29,278 bases of DNA. It comes from a virus. Under the pieces are notes generated by a model. That model did not search any database. It worked only from the letters and a program-made list of their open reading frames with translations, and was not told where the DNA came from. Shown in pieces: positions 6,576-13,015 of the stretch (the first letter of the stretch is position 1; the number at the start of each line of letters is the position of its first letter). The DNA lies in IMG/VR virus record IMGVR_UViG_3300009034_000171, positions 1-29,278 of that record. One strand, given 5' to 3'. The translations under genes and the position numbers were made by a program.

Positions 6576-6914
6576 TTAGTATTCCAGAATATAATCCCAG
6601 ACTGGACTATCTGTGCTGATAGATAAGTTGTGCTTTTTGCTTGTGTGCCAGATTTCAGGGCAACCACCAACTTGCCTGCAATGGTCTGGAAATGTCCAGC
6701 CTGTTTCTCTTTCCCGAAAGGCTTGCGCTCCATCATTCCCAAACGGAAACTGCTTGTAATTGGAGAGCGGGACGATTTGTATATAGTCATAGTCTGACAT
6801 CTTTATGGAAGGGGCTTGATCTAAGTAGGCTTCTATGCTGGCTTCAAACCATCCAGCTTTGCCCCATGAGCAATCGTCCCACTCCTCATTGATCTGAAAT
6901 GTTCTAACTTCCAT
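6576..6914 (-). CDS. hypothetical protein, 112 residues
   Basis: Not recognised. The chosen start, MEVRTFQINEEWDD, has GAGAGG a few bases upstream and overlaps the previous gene's stop by 11 bases; longer in-frame starts would run far into that gene. The protein is soluble, rich in Trp, Tyr and Asp, with a central DYDYIQIVPLSNYKQFPFG segment and a Cys/His pair near the end (DHCRQVGGCPEIWH) that could bind metal. It sits in the small-gene run downstream of the ArdC gene. Confidence 0.62.
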   Translation of the reverse strand: MEVRTFQINEEWDDCSWGKAGWFEASIEAYLDQAPSIKMSDYDYIQIVPLSNYKQFPFGNDGAQAFRERETGWTFPDHCRQVGGCPEIWHTSKKHNLSISTDSPVWDYILEY

Positions 6915-7314
6915 CTTCCTCTCCAGACTCCTCATGCTCTCTGACAAACTCATAATGAGTACCCTCGATCTCCAGACCCCATCCTGCGTGATCTTCGCTC
7001 CGCACAAAAAGCTCCTGCTTGCCGCTTCTGAGATTCTTGACTATGGCGTTCTCTCCGCCAGTCCATATTACCTCATATCCAGCGTCCTGCAAGCTCTCTG
7101 TCGTTTGACCAGAAACATCACCAGTCAACTGGTCAAACTGTCCCTGTGTAATCTTGCCCTCCGCCAGTAGCTCTGCCAGCAGTTCCCTGTTTTGAGCCGC
7201 TTCCTCTTTCAAAGCAGCAGTGAGAGCCTTAGCAAAGACTAAATCATCTGTCCCTTCCAGCATCACTGTCTCTTCGCCATCTTCGCCAATATGTGCAAAT
7301 TTGTAGATATTCAT
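6904..7314 (-). CDS. hypothetical acidic protein, 136 residues
   Basis: Not recognised. The start MNIYKFAHIGEDGEE has GGAGG five bases upstream; the sequence GGAGGCTAATATG also contains the stop of the preceding gene, so the two are coupled. Residues about 30-80 look helical (ALTAALKEEAAQNRELLAE, then GKITQGQFDQLTGD), followed by a beta-rich half with WGLEIEGTHYEFVRE and a strongly acidic tail. The acidity is of the kind found in phage DNA-mimic and inhibitor proteins, but this is not enough to assign function. Confidence 0.65.
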   Translation of the reverse strand: MNIYKFAHIGEDGEETVMLEGTDDLVFAKALTAALKEEAAQNRELLAELLAEGKITQGQFDQLTGDVSGQTTESLQDAGYEVIWTGGENAIVKNLRSGKQELFVRSEDHAGWGLEIEGTHYEFVREHEESGEEDGS

Positions 7315-7315
7315 A

Positions 7316-7558
7316 TTAGCCTCCATGTTTCTCTTTATCATCCACCAGAGTCATAATATCCACACCAGCCGGGCTATACCATTCCTCCCACATTCCAGAT
7401 TCATCACTCTCCATCCCAAACGCATTAGATTCAATGGAGTCATCCAGAAGATCGGATTCAATCAAAGCTGAAATAAGACGCACACCATGATCTGGATCAC
7501 ATACCGGATACCGATATGGAAAATTAGGAAGGTTCTTAATGTGCCAGACTCTTAACAT
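7316..7558 (-). CDS. small phage protein, superinfection-exclusion-like
   Basis: 80 residues, starting MLRVWHIKNLPNFPYRYPV eight bases after GGAGG. The order VWHI-N-P, a helix LISALIESDLLDDS, SNAFGME and a W-EWYSPAGVDIM ending resembles a family of short phage proteins often labelled superinfection exclusion. I recall the pattern but cannot confirm it, and the name itself rests on little experimental work. It is preceded by a leader hairpin and followed by a coupled gene. Confidence 0.6.
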   Translation of the reverse strand: MLRVWHIKNLPNFPYRYPVCDPDHGVRLISALIESDLLDDSIESNAFGMESDESGMWEEWYSPAGVDIMTLVDDKEKHGG

Positions 7559-7581
7559 GAACGATTCCTCCTGTAAGTAGC

Positions 7582-7611
7582 GTGGCTGCCCCAATGGAGA
7601 AGGACAGCCAC
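7582..7611 (-). repeat. leader stem-loop before the 80-residue gene
   Basis: On the minus strand GTGGCTGTCC (7602-7611) pairs with GGGCAGCCAC (7582-7591) as a 10-bp stem with one G-U pair and a 10-base loop. No T-run follows, so it is not an intrinsic terminator. It lies in the 128-base non-coding interval 7559-7686, just upstream of the ribosome site of the next gene, and may control translation or mRNA stability. Confidence 0.5.
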
Positions 7612-7686
7612 TGATCAGTTATATACCGGAAATTTCATCGTAGGCGTTAAGGACTCAATCACGAGCATCAAGCCCCGCCCATAAGA

Positions 7687-7929
7687 TCACCCTCTTTCAT
7701 TACCAGAGCTTTCATTCCATCCTGCTATCTGGATAATAACAAGTGCAGCAATAAGGATGTCTTTGGCGTTAGTAAACTCTCTCCTTCTGACCGACGTTTT
7801 GACCATTTTCCCTGAGCGATGCTTCGCACAAACTTGATAGACTGGCGAAGCATCATGCTCAAGGCGCAATTTCCATCTAATGTCCTCCGATATTGTATTC
7901 AAGATTTTCTCAATCTGATATACTGTCAT
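7687..7929 (-). CDS. hypothetical protein, 80 residues
   Basis: Starts MTVYQIEKILNTISEDIRWK two bases after the stop of the ArdC gene (TAG-TT-ATG), so it is probably coupled to it. It is a basic, mixed alpha/beta protein (YQVCAKHRSGKMVKTSVRRRE) with a hydrophobic stretch DILIAALVIIQIAGW near the C-terminus. There is no good ribosome site, which fits re-initiation after the ArdC gene. Function unknown; an accessory role beside ArdC is possible only by position. Confidence 0.55.
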   Translation of the reverse strand: MTVYQIEKILNTISEDIRWKLRLEHDASPVYQVCAKHRSGKMVKTSVRRREFTNAKDILIAALVIIQIAGWNESSGNERG

Positions 7930-7931
7930 AA

Positions 7932-8762
7932 CTATGCCGCCGCTTTTTGCTCCGTCTCCAGCGACTCTACTAATGATCCGACAATTTCTTTGACAGCTTT
8001 GCTGATGCTTTGCATGGAAGCCATCATTTTCTCGTGGTCGCCATTCCATGATGCTATGTATACAGCACTCTTGCTCTCCAGACCGAAGTGGGTCAAAACC
8101 ACATGCGTTACTGATTCTGCCTCGATCTCACGCTGCTCGCTGCTGATTTCTCGATTCTGTCTATGGAGAATTTCATGAGCTATTTCGTGGATTGTTGTCC
8201 CAACCTGCTCATTGACGGTATTGTCACCATTGATCTCAATCTTGCCGCCAGAAGATACACCGCCAACTCCCCATCCCAATTTGGTGAAGTCAACAGCAAT
8301 GCCCTTGTCTTTGCAAAGACTTAGAAGACCATCCAGAAATGGTCTCCACGAGTCGTCACTCACGCGATGATCTGGGATTGGAAGTGGATCGCCGTCAGTC
8401 TGAGAGATGTCGAATACGGAGACTGAGAAGAAATACCTGACCATTTTCTCAGTTTCATCTCCATTGTCGTCAGTCTCTATTCGCTTCGATTGACCTGGAG
8501 CAAGTATCCTAATCGACTTCTCGCCCTTCTGGACTTGCCTGCCCATCTTCTGCCATGCTTTGTAACCAGCAACGAGTGTTGCATCTGGATTCTGAATCAT
8601 AATAAGCATCTGATTATGAAAGCTGTATTTGTGAAATTTGCTCATCACTTCCACAAACTTAGTGAACTCCTCTGACTGCTTAACCTCGTCCGTTTCGGCT
8701 GCCAGTTCCTTCAAACGATTCTCAACGTCTATAACCAATTTCCTTGCTTTTTCGCCCATCAT
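7932..8762 (-). CDS. ArdC-type antirestriction protein with zincin domain
   Basis: 276 residues. The N-terminal part matches the ArdC N-terminal domain: FHKYSFHNQMLIMIQNPDAT, then AGYKAWQKMGRQVQKGEKSI and IRILAP. In relatives it binds single-stranded DNA and helps incoming DNA escape restriction. The C-terminal part is a zinc metallopeptidase: HEIAH (residues 192-196) and a downstream Glu in EIEAESVTH as probable third ligand. GGAGG precedes tandem ATGs at 8762 and 8759; either may be used. A regulatory inverted repeat lies directly upstream. With mom and methylase genes in the same window it fits a layered defence against restriction; target cleavage has not been shown here. Confidence 0.85.
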   Translation of the reverse strand: MMGEKARKLVIDVENRLKELAAETDEVKQSEEFTKFVEVMSKFHKYSFHNQMLIMIQNPDATLVAGYKAWQKMGRQVQKGEKSIRILAPGQSKRIETDDNGDETEKMVRYFFSVSVFDISQTDGDPLPIPDHRVSDDSWRPFLDGLLSLCKDKGIAVDFTKLGWGVGGVSSGGKIEINGDNTVNEQVGTTIHEIAHEILHRQNREISSEQREIEAESVTHVVLTHFGLESKSAVYIASWNGDHEKMMASMQSISKAVKEIVGSLVESLETEQKAAA

Positions 8763-8777
8763 GTTACCTCCATTCTC

Positions 8778-8811
8778 TGGTCAATTCACTGAATAATTTA
8801 TGAATTGACCA
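8778..8811. promoter_or_regulatory. inverted-repeat operator or mRNA hairpin upstream of ardC-like gene
   Basis: TGGTCAATTCA (8778-8788) and TGAATTGACCA (8801-8811) form perfect 11-bp arms around a 12-base AT-rich centre. A third half-site, TTGACCA, follows at 8819-8825. The element lies between the ribosome site of the ArdC-like gene and its presumed promoter. It could be a dimeric repressor site or a hairpin in the leader RNA. A related pair of arms occurs at 10349-10393. Confidence 0.7.
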
Positions 8812-8818
8812 GCATTAC

Positions 8819-8884
8819 TTGACCATATCTTAACTGTGTTGTCTAATATAATAGTCGTCTCAGAATGGCGAAACCGGTCAAAAA
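8819..8884 (-). promoter_or_regulatory. weak promoter with shared upstream box
   Basis: Minus strand: the upstream box (8845-8884), with GACCGGTTTCGC and ACGACTAT, precedes TAGACA (a 5/6 match to -35). Seventeen bases later, at the -10 position, is TCAAGT instead of TATAAT. The alignment with the promoters at 12.4 and 20.3 kb is clear, but the -10 has been replaced by a TGGTCAA operator half-site. This promoter is therefore probably weak, or depends on a phage regulator. Confidence 0.5.
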
Positions 8885-8911
8885 AAGCAAGCAATTTCGT
8901 CTCCGCAGCCG

Positions 8912-9478
8912 CTATTTATCTAACTCTCTCGTCTTTATGTAATACCTCATCGTATCATAACCAACGCTATGAGACCGGGCTAATTGCGCCTTAGTGACTC
9001 CAGCTTTCAATGCCTCCCTGATGGTCTCCGATTCACCAGTGAGCTTGGCTTTCGATGCTCCAAGCCCCTCGCCCAAACCGTGCTTGATCACATACTCTTT
9101 CACTCCAGTATAACTAAGACCATACATCCTCGCTATCTCTGCTCTGGAGACACCATCTTTTAACAGCGTCCGTATAACTCCCTCCTTCCCATCCAGTATC
9201 GAGATCGGACGATATGTCTTATATGCTTCTCTGACTGGTGCTTTTGGTGCTTTCTCCGCTATCTTTAGACGTTCACCTGCTGAAAGTGGATTCTTAACTT
9301 TCTTGACCGCCACAATCTCTCCCCACTTCACCACAGCATATTCGCCACAAGAATAGCGGGATGGAGTGTATCTTGTAAAGACAACCTCTCCATCCTCAAT
9401 GTATGCAAACATTCTGGAAGCGTCCAGCTTGAAATAGTCAGCCTCGGCAAGAATCCGCTGCTTCTGCTTCTTCGTCAC
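8912..9478 (-). CDS. tandem helix-turn-helix DNA-binding protein
   Basis: 188 residues. Two copies of a resolvase/Hin-like HTH unit follow a basic N-terminal region: GVIRTLLKDGVSRAEIARMYG with LSYTGVKEYVIKHGL (about 104-138), and TIREALKAGVTKAQLARSHS with VGYDTMRYYIKTREL (about 153-187). The duplicated fold suits recognition of a long or repeated site, such as the inverted repeats nearby. The N-terminal 90 residues are unassigned. Its start overlaps the curlin-repeat gene by ATGA. The family is seen; its role as regulator of the TGGTCAATT operators is a guess. The 28 bases after it and the box upstream of ardC fill the remaining gap. Confidence 0.72.
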   Translation of the reverse strand: MTKKQKQRILAEADYFKLDASRMFAYIEDGEVVFTRYTPSRYSCGEYAVVKWGEIVAVKKVKNPLSAGERLKIAEKAPKAPVREAYKTYRPISILDGKEGVIRTLLKDGVSRAEIARMYGLSYTGVKEYVIKHGLGEGLGASKAKLTGESETIREALKAGVTKAQLARSHSVGYDTMRYYIKTRELDK

Positions 9479-9825
9479 TTATAATCACTCATCCTTTGGA
9501 CTATAATTGCTATTCCACCATTTCCAATTTGTGTAATTGATGCCTTGAAGTGATCCCCATACTGGAAGATTGCAGCATAGTTAGAATCTCCCTCCTGGAC
9601 TATAGTTGCTTTATTATGGCTTCCCCGTTGGAATATCTCTGCAATATTGAAGTCTCCCTTCTGGTCTATTGTTGCCGCATTGAAATCTCCAATCTGCTGG
9701 ATCGTGATCTCATTAAAAGCGCCATCAGACTCAAATGAGTATTCATTGTCTATCCCAACTTGCTCGATATATGCTACACTATCGGCAAGACTAATCAGAG
9801 TCAATAATATTGATAGAGCTTCCAT
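9475..9825 (-). CDS. curlin-repeat (amyloid-type) protein
   Basis: 116 residues. After a hydrophobic N-terminus (LSILLTLISLADSVA, possible signal peptide, but without a basic n-region) an 11-residue repeat runs to the end. Gln recurs at 44, 55, 66, 77, 88, 99 and 110, Gly two residues after each of the first six, Ile two before, and Asn at 38, 49, 60, 71 and 82. Units read like NAATIDQKGDF and NIAEIFQRGSH. This is the Q-x-G-x-x-N-x-A pattern of curlin repeats (CsgA/CsgB), which stack as beta-solenoid amyloid. No csgG-like exporter is in view. It sits between a zinc protein and an HTH protein in an intracellular-looking operon. The ribosome site is weak. Confidence 0.72.
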   Translation of the reverse strand: MEALSILLTLISLADSVAYIEQVGIDNEYSFESDGAFNEITIQQIGDFNAATIDQKGDFNIAEIFQRGSHNKATIVQEGDSNYAAIFQYGDHFKASITQIGNGGIAIIVQRMSDYK

Positions 9826-9828
9826 GTC

Positions 9829-10329
9829 TCAATCGCTCTTTCTGAGAGGCACATTTGGATGATAATAGAATACCCACCGGATATTACTCCCCGGCTCTCT
9901 GCTCTGACGTTTGGCTACCAACGGAATACTACACTTTGGGCATCTTTTGTTGTAAATCCTGCCTCCCCGCTGTTTATGCACTAAAGAGCCATGACTAGGA
10001 CAACGTGGAGCGACTTCCTCAATTTCATCCTTCAGAGTGCTCTTGATCTGCCTCTCCATACTTGCCGTAAAACGTGCCAGCACTTTGAATAGATCATCCT
10101 CCTCCAAGTCGATCCCCATCCTCTTGGCGGTCTCCTCAATCTCCACTTTTTGCAATGGGCAGAAACTAGCCACTCCGTTCCTCACATTCCACCATCCTCG
10201 CTCCGGCTCTGGCTCTCCCTCAAATGTGGCATTGGTCTTATGGCATTTATACGGGCCGCCCTCGCTCAAAAATGGACAGTCAATGCACCGATAGACTGTA
10301 GTGATCACAAATCTCCGCACTTTCATCAT
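9829..10329 (-). CDS. zinc-binding hypothetical protein, 166 residues
   Basis: Two cysteine clusters are visible: YRCIDCPFLSEGG with a later Cys (KCHKT) near the N-terminus, and CPSHG...KRCPKCSIPL in the second half. The latter is arranged like a zinc ribbon, between helical segments. This suggests a DNA- or RNA-binding or adaptor protein, but no family is recognised. GGGAGG lies nine bases before the first of two adjacent ATGs. Upstream is the second TGGTCAATTC inverted repeat, suggesting shared control with the ArdC-like gene. The stop is followed after three bases by the curlin-repeat gene. Confidence 0.68.
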   Translation of the reverse strand: MMKVRRFVITTVYRCIDCPFLSEGGPYKCHKTNATFEGEPEPERGWWNVRNGVASFCPLQKVEIEETAKRMGIDLEEDDLFKVLARFTASMERQIKSTLKDEIEEVAPRCPSHGSLVHKQRGGRIYNKRCPKCSIPLVAKRQSREPGSNIRWVFYYHPNVPLRKSD

Positions 10330-10348
10330 AGCTGTGTTCCTCCCAATG

Positions 10349-10393
10349 TGGTCAATTCTCCGGCCAATTTAGCGTTAATCTATGAATTGACCA
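10349..10393. promoter_or_regulatory. second TGGTCAATTC inverted repeat
   Basis: TGGTCAATTC (10349-10358) and GAATTGACCA (10384-10393) are perfect 10-bp arms spaced by 25 bases; a related GGCCAATTT lies between them at 10362-10370. The element occupies the 50-base gap upstream of the zinc protein gene and reaches into the last codons of the gene before it. No clear promoter is visible, so control may act on RNA or on a distant promoter. Confidence 0.6.
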
Positions 10394-10979
10394 GATGCCT
10401 CACATACTCTGGATAGGAGTCTATTGCGGCATGATAGTCTGATTTCGGGATTGTGTTGGCGATCTTCTGAGCCAACGCGAAGAGCCACTGCGCTGCTTCT
10501 TTATCAAACTCTCCACATAAGAGATGGATGTATGGATCAAAGTCTACCACATCCCAAGTTGTTGGCGTGATTTTGTATGTCTGAAATAGAACCTTTGCCG
10601 TCCTATATCCAGCCATGCCTTCTCCGCCATGTGTCCTGCTGAAGCCATCTCCAGTGAAGATAGCCTCATGTGCATTGGAGTCCAGAATCAGAAATCCACA
10701 TCCCTTATCTGCGGTCGGGATCTCTACTACTGCAATCTTGCGTCGAATCCGCTCCGCCAGTGTGTTGCGAAGAGCTTTGATGCTCTCTCTGGTGACTCCC
10801 ATAGCTTCTGGATTCTGAATCACACTTATCAAATGAATCCCCATCGTTGTAACCTCCCTCTCTCTGCATCTCACAGTGTTGTTAGTAAAATTGATAGCAA
10901 ATAATCTGCTACAAGTGGCACAATCTGCTATCGTGACATCTCTATTAACAATAGTGCAATGAAACTGCTTGTCAATCAT
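10380..10979 (-). CDS. hypothetical protein with N-terminal zinc motif
   Basis: 199 residues, not recognised. The N-terminus has Cys at FHCTIV, CATC and a later RCRE that could form a small zinc knuckle; the main body is mixed alpha/beta with a conserved-looking GCGFLILDSNAHEAIF and HGGEGMAGYRTAKVLF. The full-length ATG overlaps the DUF3560 stop (ATGATTGA). A second in-frame ATG at 10844 has GGGAGG eight bases upstream, a much better ribosome site, so a 154-residue product without the zinc motif may be made as well or instead. Confidence 0.62.
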   Translation of the reverse strand: MIDKQFHCTIVNRDVTIADCATCSRLFAINFTNNTVRCREREVTTMGIHLISVIQNPEAMGVTRESIKALRNTLAERIRRKIAVVEIPTADKGCGFLILDSNAHEAIFTGDGFSRTHGGEGMAGYRTAKVLFQTYKITPTTWDVVDFDPYIHLLCGEFDKEAAQWLFALAQKIANTIPKSDYHAAIDSYPEYVRHLVNS

Positions 10980-11697
10980 TCCCTATGTCACCTATTTTCT
11001 CAAGTACCTGATCGGCTGCATAAATACCCGCGCTGTTTAGATGTCTCTGCCAAGCATTATTGGATGGAGACCAGCGGAAGCCTCGCGACTTCAATAGTTT
11101 CCTGATCTCAAGTGATGGCTTACCTGGAAAGATCAGCCTAATTCTGTTGTCGTCTTTGTCTTTTGAAACAGTGATACCATTCACAATCATATCGCTATCA
11201 TCAATCTCTTCGCGCCGCTCTAAGTTTGCAATCCGCTTCTTTACGCTACGGATATTGCCTGCAAGGTTTTTCAAGAGATATGCTGGAGCAGGATCTGTGT
11301 CTTCAGCCCGCGCTTTCTTGTTGAAATCCTTTATCCGCGTCCGTTGGTCTTCCAGATTGATGATCTTAGCCGTCAACTTCTCAATAGCATCTGGATCGTC
11401 GGATGATATAACCCTGTTGGTTTCAAGATTGCCTCGAATTCTTGTGGCCTTCTCGTCATAGTGCGCTGCTTTGTCTGACTCTTCCCAGCCCCGCTCTTCT
11501 CTCTGGTTAAGCCTGTTGAGATGATTCCTGTGTCGCTTCTCAGAATGATGCCCCACAAGAATAGGCTGCCCTAATGGTATCGCGCCACGTTCTGCGCGTA
11601 CCTGCTTGAGTGTTGCATCGCTCTGAGCCTTCACTCTCTTTGCTCTTTCTTCATACTTCTCTGCTTTCTCCAGTTGCCGCTCTTCATATTCATTCAT
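10972..11697 (-). CDS. DUF3560 family protein
   Basis: 241 residues. A charged coiled-coil start (YEERQLEKAEKYEERAKRVK) leads into the hallmark IPLGQPILVGHHSEKRHRNH (about 40-60), then ISSDDPDAIEKL, a second coiled coil and the C-terminal RKLLKSRGFRWSPSNNAWQR module. This domain order is that of DUF3560 proteins, common on phages and plasmids and of unknown biochemical function; the HHSEKRHR cluster suggests metal or nucleic-acid binding. GGGAGG lies upstream of the ATG at suitable spacing. Nothing appears truncated. Confidence 0.85.
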   Translation of the reverse strand: MNEYEERQLEKAEKYEERAKRVKAQSDATLKQVRAERGAIPLGQPILVGHHSEKRHRNHLNRLNQREERGWEESDKAAHYDEKATRIRGNLETNRVISSDDPDAIEKLTAKIINLEDQRTRIKDFNKKARAEDTDPAPAYLLKNLAGNIRSVKKRIANLERREEIDDSDMIVNGITVSKDKDDNRIRLIFPGKPSLEIRKLLKSRGFRWSPSNNAWQRHLNSAGIYAADQVLEKIGDIGND

Positions 11698-11721
11698 CTT
11701 GTGTGTCGCCTCCCTATCTGT

Positions 11722-12045
11722 TTATTCAGCATTCCCACAATGAATGCAAATGTAACCCTGATTGTTGTATCTCTCACATTCTTTGCATCGCGTGAGAGTT
11801 AGATATGTTTCAGCACAGGTCACTATATCCCGTATATCCTGAGTCAACTGATTGATTTCAAACTCAATTGCCTTGAACGTCGCCCCCTCTTTCTCGATTG
11901 TCTTAATACCAGCAATCTCTAGCTGTTTGATCGCGAATATGACTTTCGCCTTGTCTGAGTCGGAGGGAGTAATCCCCCTGCTCTCGCTCTCATGTACTCT
12001 CATAATCAAAGCCATCTTGCCAACTGTACTTGAATCGAATATCAT
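11722..12045 (-). CDS. hypothetical protein with C-terminal zinc ribbon
   Basis: 107 residues from the ATG at 12045, which has TGGAG eight bases upstream; a TTG start at 12108 would add 21 residues and overlap the previous gene. The N-terminal part is helical (GKMALIMRVHESESRG, then DSDKAKVIFAIKQLEIAG). The end reads CKECERYNNQGYICIHCG, a complete four-Cys zinc ribbon. No family recognised. Such ribbons recur in about ten short proteins of this window. Confidence 0.62.
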   Translation of the reverse strand: MIFDSSTVGKMALIMRVHESESRGITPSDSDKAKVIFAIKQLEIAGIKTIEKEGATFKAIEFEINQLTQDIRDIVTCAETYLTLTRCKECERYNNQGYICIHCGNAE

Positions 12046-12085
12046 TTGTATCGCTCCAGATGTGTTATGGTATCTCCACAGGATG

Positions 12086-12352
12086 TCAATTAACCTCTGA
12101 TCTATCAAGCCCGAACTCTACACAATCCAGATAGAAGGCATCCCAGAGCCGCCGATCCTTTGGCAAATGCTCACCAGAAAACTGGTAGTAATCCCACCGC
12201 ACGTAGTCGGTCTGGTCTCCGAGCAGCCGATGTGCCGTCTGAAGTTTGCTATTGATATACTTGGCAAAATCATAAATCAGATGATATTGCTCAGGAGTGT
12301 GATCATATATTGGAAGCATTACCATTCGCTGCTTGTGATGTACTGTTACCAT
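12086..12352 (-). CDS. hypothetical protein, 88 residues
   Basis: First gene after the promoter at 12.4 kb, with GAGGAG a few bases before ATG 12352 and a leader of only about 14 bases. The sequence starts MVTVHHKQRMVMLPIYDHTP and is rich in Tyr, His and Asp (HLIYDFAKYINSKLQTAHR, WDYYQFSGE). It is probably a small globular alpha/beta protein. Function unknown; first position under a strong promoter hints at early, abundant expression. Confidence 0.65.
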   Translation of the reverse strand: MVTVHHKQRMVMLPIYDHTPEQYHLIYDFAKYINSKLQTAHRLLGDQTDYVRWDYYQFSGEHLPKDRRLWDAFYLDCVEFGLDRSEVN

Positions 12353-12373
12353 TTTCTCTCCTCTCAATATTGT

Positions 12374-12440
12374 GTTATACACCATGTTAATTGTTTCGTC
12401 AAGTATATAGTCGTTTTTCAATAGCAAAAGCGGTCGAAAA
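12374..12440 (-). promoter_or_regulatory. sigma-A promoter with shared upstream box
   Basis: Minus strand: -35 TTGACG (12397-12402), 17-bp spacer, -10 TATAAC (12374-12379), start near 12366. Upstream, 12403-12440 carries the box TTCGACCGCTTTTGC, a TGAAAAACGACTATA segment and then the -35. The box matches the promoter at 20.3 kb almost base for base over 35 bases and the one at 8.85 kb more loosely. It probably binds a shared activator or repressor. Confidence 0.8.
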
Positions 12441-12469
12441 TCATTCATCAGACCAGATTGGTCGAACGG

Positions 12470-13003
12470 TTAGGTCAGTAAGTCCTTGACATACCCGATG
12501 GAAGACCCTTCAAGCCAACGACGAGCGCATCTCAATCCCCGCCGCTTGCGGCTTCGCATGGCTGCATATGTCACATCATAAAGCTCCGCCGCTTCCCCGA
12601 TTGAGTGCTTCCCCAAATAAATATAACGGAGCACATCACTGTACTTCTTTGGAATGTGCTCAAGAGCTTGATGGACTATGCAGATATTGATTACCTCCTC
12701 CTCAGTAAGAGGCTCAATCCCCCATCTCTCCATAAGACTATTAGGAATCTCTTTGCCCCATCCAAACCATGAGCCATTCCGCCGCCTGTGATATGTGGCA
12801 ATCGCCCTGATTGTGATCTTCCTAATCCATTGAACGGGATGACAGTGCCTTCTATAAATGGGCAATGTCTCTATAAGCCTCATACAAGCATTCTGGATAA
12901 CATCATCTTTGTCACGCTCTGGCACACTCAAGCCGACTAAGTATGCCACAAGTGGCCGATATGATTCCCAATCTATTTCAGATGTTTCAGGCTTTTCTAC
13001 CAT
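12470..13003 (-). CDS. sigma-70/ECF-like transcription factor
   Basis: 177 residues. Residues about 28-75 resemble sigma region 2 (RDKDDVIQNACMRLIETLPI, then a basic YHRRRNG). Residues about 115-165 resemble region 4 (ALEHIPKKYSDVLRYIYLGK, then SIGEAAELYDVTYAAMRSRK). The layout of two helical domains without region 1 or 3 is that of ECF sigma factors and phage late regulators such as the ArpU type. It could direct host polymerase to late promoters, although the visible promoters are ordinary sigma-A ones. It starts 12 bases after the HD-domain gene and ends before the promoter at 12.4 kb. Confidence 0.72.
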   Translation of the reverse strand: MVEKPETSEIDWESYRPLVAYLVGLSVPERDKDDVIQNACMRLIETLPIYRRHCHPVQWIRKITIRAIATYHRRRNGSWFGWGKEIPNSLMERWGIEPLTEEEVINICIVHQALEHIPKKYSDVLRYIYLGKHSIGEAAELYDVTYAAMRSRKRRGLRCARRWLEGSSIGYVKDLLT

Positions 13004-13015
13004 GAATTCAAATTC

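Noticed and set aside
6488-6790. 100-codon minus-strand frame overlapping the 6576-6914 gene
   Set aside because: Overlaps a better gene in another frame, and its start lacks a ribosome site.
7612-7686. Possible -10 (TATAAC) and 17-codon frame before the leader hairpin
   Set aside because: No -35 at proper spacing and no convincing ribosome site.
12440-12475. GTTCGAC resembling a tRNA T loop
   Set aside because: Flanking bases cannot form a T stem and no acceptor stem is found.
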